The notes beneath the pieces were generated by a model. It worked only from the letters and a program-made list of their open reading frames with translations. It had not been told where the DNA came from and searched no databases. This document shows, piece by piece, positions 61,105 through 64,000 of a stretch of 64,000 bases of DNA (within the stretch, counting starts at the first letter, position 1; every line of letters begins with the position of its first letter). Source of the DNA: Lutraria lutraria (lineage: Eukaryota > Mollusca > Bivalvia > Venerida > Mactridae); contig OZ026845.1 in the NCBI GenBank assembly GCA_964023205.1, forward strand, positions 2,056,001 through 2,120,000. The letters run 5' to 3'. A program made the translations under genes and the position numbers.

Positions 61105-61320
61105 GTCACCATTCCCAAATACTTACCCAAAATACTACCTTTCCCAAAATACTGCCATTCACAAGTACTTCCTTCCCGAAAGACTACCTTTCCCAAAATA
61201 CTACTTTTCTCAAAACACTACCTTCCGAAAATATAACCTTTCCCTAAAATATGCCCTTCCCGAAAGTGCTCCCTTCCCCAAAATACTACCTTTCCCAAGA
61301 CAGTTCCCCAAAATACTATA
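61105..61320. repeat. 'cctttcccaaaatacta' minisatellite, about 19-bp units
   Basis: Around ten imperfect units. A short version is at 37080-37180 in the sister block, so copy number differs between blocks. Confidence 0.85.
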
Positions 61321-62169
61321 CCACTATATCATCATCAACAACATCAACAATAACATCCGCACCAACACCAGCAGCGGCATCATCATACAATAAAACATGA
61401 TACCGAATACGTCAATGAATCGAATAAAAAACGATGCTATTTTAATCCGCTAAGAGATGTCCCTCTATATTCCATTTTAATTTATTAGTGAAATATGCAT
61501 GTAATGATGTCATTATTCAAGTTCGGTGGAATTCATTTTAACCATGTTTACTGTAGCGTTGTGCAGGGATTTGCAAAAATGAGGGGTGGATAGGTAGCAT
61601 AGTGGTAAAGCACTGGATTATTAATCGAAAGGTCGTGGGGTCATTTTTATCTTCTCTCTCCTCCGTCTGGGAAGTCCCTGTAATGACTATTAAAATGAAA
61701 TAGCTGTCCAATGTGACGTTACAAACAGAAAATGCCAAAATGTTCGCCCCTCTGTGTTAATGTTCAATTAGATAAAAATATGTTTAAGAAAGGTTCAGTG
61801 TGAGTATTTCGCGTCTTAAATAACCTGAATTATGATCTTGTAATTTTGGTACCGAATTTAATCATAATCAAAACAAATCATATATTTCTAAATAATTTAT
61901 TACGTACAAAATATTAACATACATGTTTTACAGACTATAAATTATACAAGTCACGGAATGATCATTTACAAATTATATTTGTATATACAAATCACAAACT
62001 TTCAAGTATTTACATGCTCATTGACAAACTGCTAGTATGTACAAATCACAAAAATTCTATATGGTCATAATCAGAGAATATTAAATTCCCCTCAAACTAA
62101 CTTATCATTTTTAAGAAAACCAGCAAAACGGGGCTCATTTTAAATGCTTTGATTTTGAATTAATTTTCT

Positions 62170-62340
62170 TTTCAAACCTGTGTCAGTGGCCACCTTCGAC
62201 TAAATAGATATCATTCTTTTGAAAACCTCATTATTTAATACAAAATCACTTCTGAATAAGGTACACCTGTCAATATTGGCTATACATTTTTGTATTTTGT
62301 CTTCCCCAATGGTGACCTTTGTTCACAGGTTTGACTGTAA
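62170..62340 (+). mobile_element. MITE-like element, copy 6
   Basis: It has the same ends and position as copies behind A1 and A2, and is more diverged inside. Confidence 0.65.
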
Positions 62341-62471
62341 ATGTAAACAAACGACAGTTTAGTGTTAAACTATAATTGTGCATAATGTGCGCGAGCAAGT
62401 TTGTGTGGTAAGAGTTATTGATTCCAGACAAACAACAGTCAAATAAATTATCTTACAAGAACTTCCAAAAG

Positions 62472-62819
62472 TAGGGTGTTCCGTTTGGACAATCGTGACT
62501 TTTTATTTCATCCTTACCCGCGATGCACGATGGTACGATGGTGAAAACACGATGATACGATGGTGCGATGGTGAAATTGCGATGGTACGATGGTGAATAC
62601 CACGATATAACATCGAGTTTTCACCATCGTACCATCGTGTTGTCGTGTTTTCACCATCGTGCCATCGTGTTTTCACCACCGTGCCATCGTGTTTTCACCA
62701 TCCTACCATCATGTTTTCACCATCGCACCTTCGTATCATCGTGTTTTCAACATCGTACCATCGTGCATCGCGGGTATGGGTGAAATAGATAGTAATGATA
62801 GTCCAAACGGAACACCGTA
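62472..62819. mobile_element. foldback element of 'accatcgtg' words, with target duplication
   Basis: Terminal inverted repeats TAGGGTGTTCCGTTTGG and TACGGTGTTCCGTTTGG flank a 348-bp interior. The interior holds 'cacgatggtacgatggtg' units on the left and their inverted counterparts on the right. The target CAAAAG is duplicated at 62466-62471 and 62820-62825; A1 has the single, uninterrupted 'ccaaaagcgatc'. It carries no coding capacity. Confidence 0.85.
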
Positions 62820-62829
62820 CAAAAGCGAT

Positions 62830-64000
62830 CTAAGCATTAGCATTATTTGTACCAAGTGTGTTATATACATGTGCCGTATCAGCTGTTTGAACAGTGCGGT
62901 TGATACAACTATCATACTCGTCTTCTCGATCATTTGAAATATGATTATATATAGTAGCTGAAAACCTTCCACGTGATGTTGTGTTTTTCTTACGCTGGCC
63001 TATTTCGTCATAGTCAGACTCATTGAAACACGTTGTGTTATAAATATTTGGCGAGGGTACAGCTATATTAACATCAGTATCACCAATGCTTTCCATTTGT
63101 TCATAACCTGTTTGATTTCCTGAAGCAATTGGTTGGTTGGAATCAACACTGTGATAGGGATAAGCACTTTCATAGTATGGAGCATCACTTTCTTGTACTA
63201 GTGGATCACGGTGGTATTGACCAAGGTCAATGTCGTTATCAACATTTGTTCCTGTTGGTTTAGGTTCAGTATCTCCTCTATTCCCCTTCACTAAACATTT
63301 AATGATTATTGTGAGTATTATAGCCCCAAACATTACGCAGCCGACGGAGACGACAATTATTGTCGGTATGCCAATTGTTTTTGAATCATTTTCAGCAACA
63401 AACTCAGTATCGGCGGGTGTATAACTGTTAACATAAACATCAGGCATCATTTCGGTAATATTTGCTCCACTGGGTTTAAAAGATACATTTTCAGCAACAA
63501 ACTCAGTATGGGCAGTTGTATAATTTCCAACTTGAACATCTGGCATCATTTCAGTTACTCCGTTGCATTTAGAAGATGTATTTTCAGCCTTTTTGTCGGT
63601 TTCACTGTAGCAAAGTGTTAGCATTTCAACACTACATTTATAAGCTGCAACTAAAAGTGTGTCCAAGGATTTCCTCACGGACACGCAGTTTATATCATTG
63701 GTATTGTTTTTAGTGCGTTCGATTATTTGAAATTGTGTAAATCCATTAAGAAGATAAACACGTCTTTTTTCTAAATATTCAAAAACCCCATCATGTAGTT
63801 GAAAACTTAAAAACCCTCCTTTGTTTTCGCAATATGTCTCAGCTTCAATGTATGGTAAATCCTTGTCAACTATACAGAAGTTACTTATTAAACTGTCATA
63901 CTTTTTATTACATTTTCCAAGTGATGGCGTAACGAAGCAAATAAATCCGCTAAAATCACCTTTATAAGAACATGATCTTTTCATGTATTTTTCATTTGTA
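62830..64000 (-). CDS. receptor A3: WSC/CTLD receptor, A-type, truncated by window end
   Basis: The frame is open from the edge to TAG at 62830-62832, about 389 residues seen. By comparison with A1, roughly the first 220 residues (signal peptide and WSC) lie outside. Visible parts are the CTLD-like region (NFCIVDKDLPYIEAETYC, NCVSVRK, LTLCYSE) and a stalk with two repeats of about 34 residues (TEMMPDVQVGNYTT, TEMMPDVYVNSYTP). The membrane helix follows (SVGCVMFGAIILTIIIK). The tail has TGYEQM, SDYDEI, TIYNHI and HVYNTL. Compared with A1, SPYHAV has become YPYHSV and TDYEHV has become TGYEQM. No lesion was seen in the visible part. The stop is 4 bp from the target duplication of a foldback element. 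Confidence 0.85.
   Translation of the reverse strand, partial: TNEKYMKRSCSYKGDFSGFICFVTPSLGKCNKKYDSLISNFCIVDKDLPYIEAETYCENKGGFLSFQLHDGVFEYLEKRRVYLLNGFTQFQIIERTKNNTNDINCVSVRKSLDTLLVAAYKCSVEMLTLCYSETDKKAENTSSKCNGVTEMMPDVQVGNYTTAHTEFVAENVSFKPSGANITEMMPDVYVNSYTPADTEFVAENDSKTIGIPTIIVVSVGCVMFGAIILTIIIKCLVKGNRGDTEPKPTGTNVDNDIDLGQYHRDPLVQESDAPYYESAYPYHSVDSNQPIASGNQTGYEQMESIGDTDVNIAVPSPNIYNTTCFNESDYDEIGQRKKNTTSRGRFSATIYNHISNDREDEYDSCINRTVQTADTAHVYNTLGTNNANA

Larger units (their letters stand above)
60840..62465 (+). repeat. A-gene downstream block, copy 3
   Basis: It is colinear with 36830-38880: 'gtgacttacgtcat', 'ccacgcgtgcagcctg', the minisatellite at 61105-61320, CAT triplets (61325-61385), the tRNA-Arg-like SINE (61585-61680), 'attacgtacaaaatatt' and the MITE at 62170-62340. 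It ends at the A3 3' end. Confidence 0.8.

Noticed and set aside
62568..62937. Frames with repeated His-His-Arg or Ser-Cys-Phe units
   Set aside because: They translate the 'accatcgtg' arrays of the foldback element.

Overview
The window is AT-rich animal nuclear DNA. The introns obey GT/AG rules, there are LINE, SINE, Tc1, hAT and PIF/Harbinger remnants, and no bacterial gene organisation is seen. Dispersed repeats (C- or G-runs next to 'ggcatat' and 'gtctgtctgt', tandem units carrying 'tcaaaggtcaaggtca', 'ctgttgttgagaggttg' units) resemble those I associate with bivalve mollusc genomes. A bivalve is therefore my best inference; nothing here fixes the species.

0-6 kb holds the 3' part of a gene absent as a long ORF: a voltage-gated proton channel (HVCN1/Hv1-like) on the minus strand. 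I assembled five exons (5855-5737, 2278-2094, 1512-1459, 762-600, 397-219) with agreeing phases. They encode S1, S2, S3, the three-arginine S4 and a C-terminal coiled coil. The N-terminal exon(s) were not found. 6-15.8 kb is noncoding apart from MITE and SINE copies.

15.8-64 kb is dominated by one expanding, intronless family of single-pass membrane receptors: signal peptide, WSC-like domain, degenerate C-type-lectin-like domain (CTLD), variable stalk, transmembrane helix and tyrosine-rich tail. Members are A1 (19992-21662, intact), B1 (27024-28576, one frameshift), A2 (39785-40399, pseudogene), B2 (47650-48165, pseudogene), B3 (49896-51326, intact) and A3 (62830 to the window end). There are also two short A-type tail relics near 47.3 and 51.9 kb. 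Two tail classes exist. The A class carries ITIM/ITSM-like motifs (SxYxxV/I, TxYxxV). The B class ends in an ITAM-like YxxL-x9-YxxL. This resembles the inhibitory/activating pairing of vertebrate immune receptor clusters, but signalling is inferred only from short motifs.

The locus grew by segmental duplication and inversion. A block flanking the receptors is present at 21.8-26.9 (direct), 32.3-36.8 (inverted), 40.4-44.4 (direct) and 56.0-60.1 kb (inverted, split by transposons). The first two form the arms of an imperfect palindrome of about 15 kb around B1. A second block, downstream of A-type genes, occurs at 15.8-19.98 (split by an insertion), 36.8-38.9 and 60.8-62.5 kb. Mobile elements decorate and break the family: a foldback element sits 4 bp past the A3 stop, another ends B2, LINE relics lie at 18.6-19.4, 31.2-32.5 and 45.0-46.8 kb, a terminally complete Harbinger at 52.2-53.7 kb, and a hAT element inside a Tc1 transposase at 58.2-59.5 kb.
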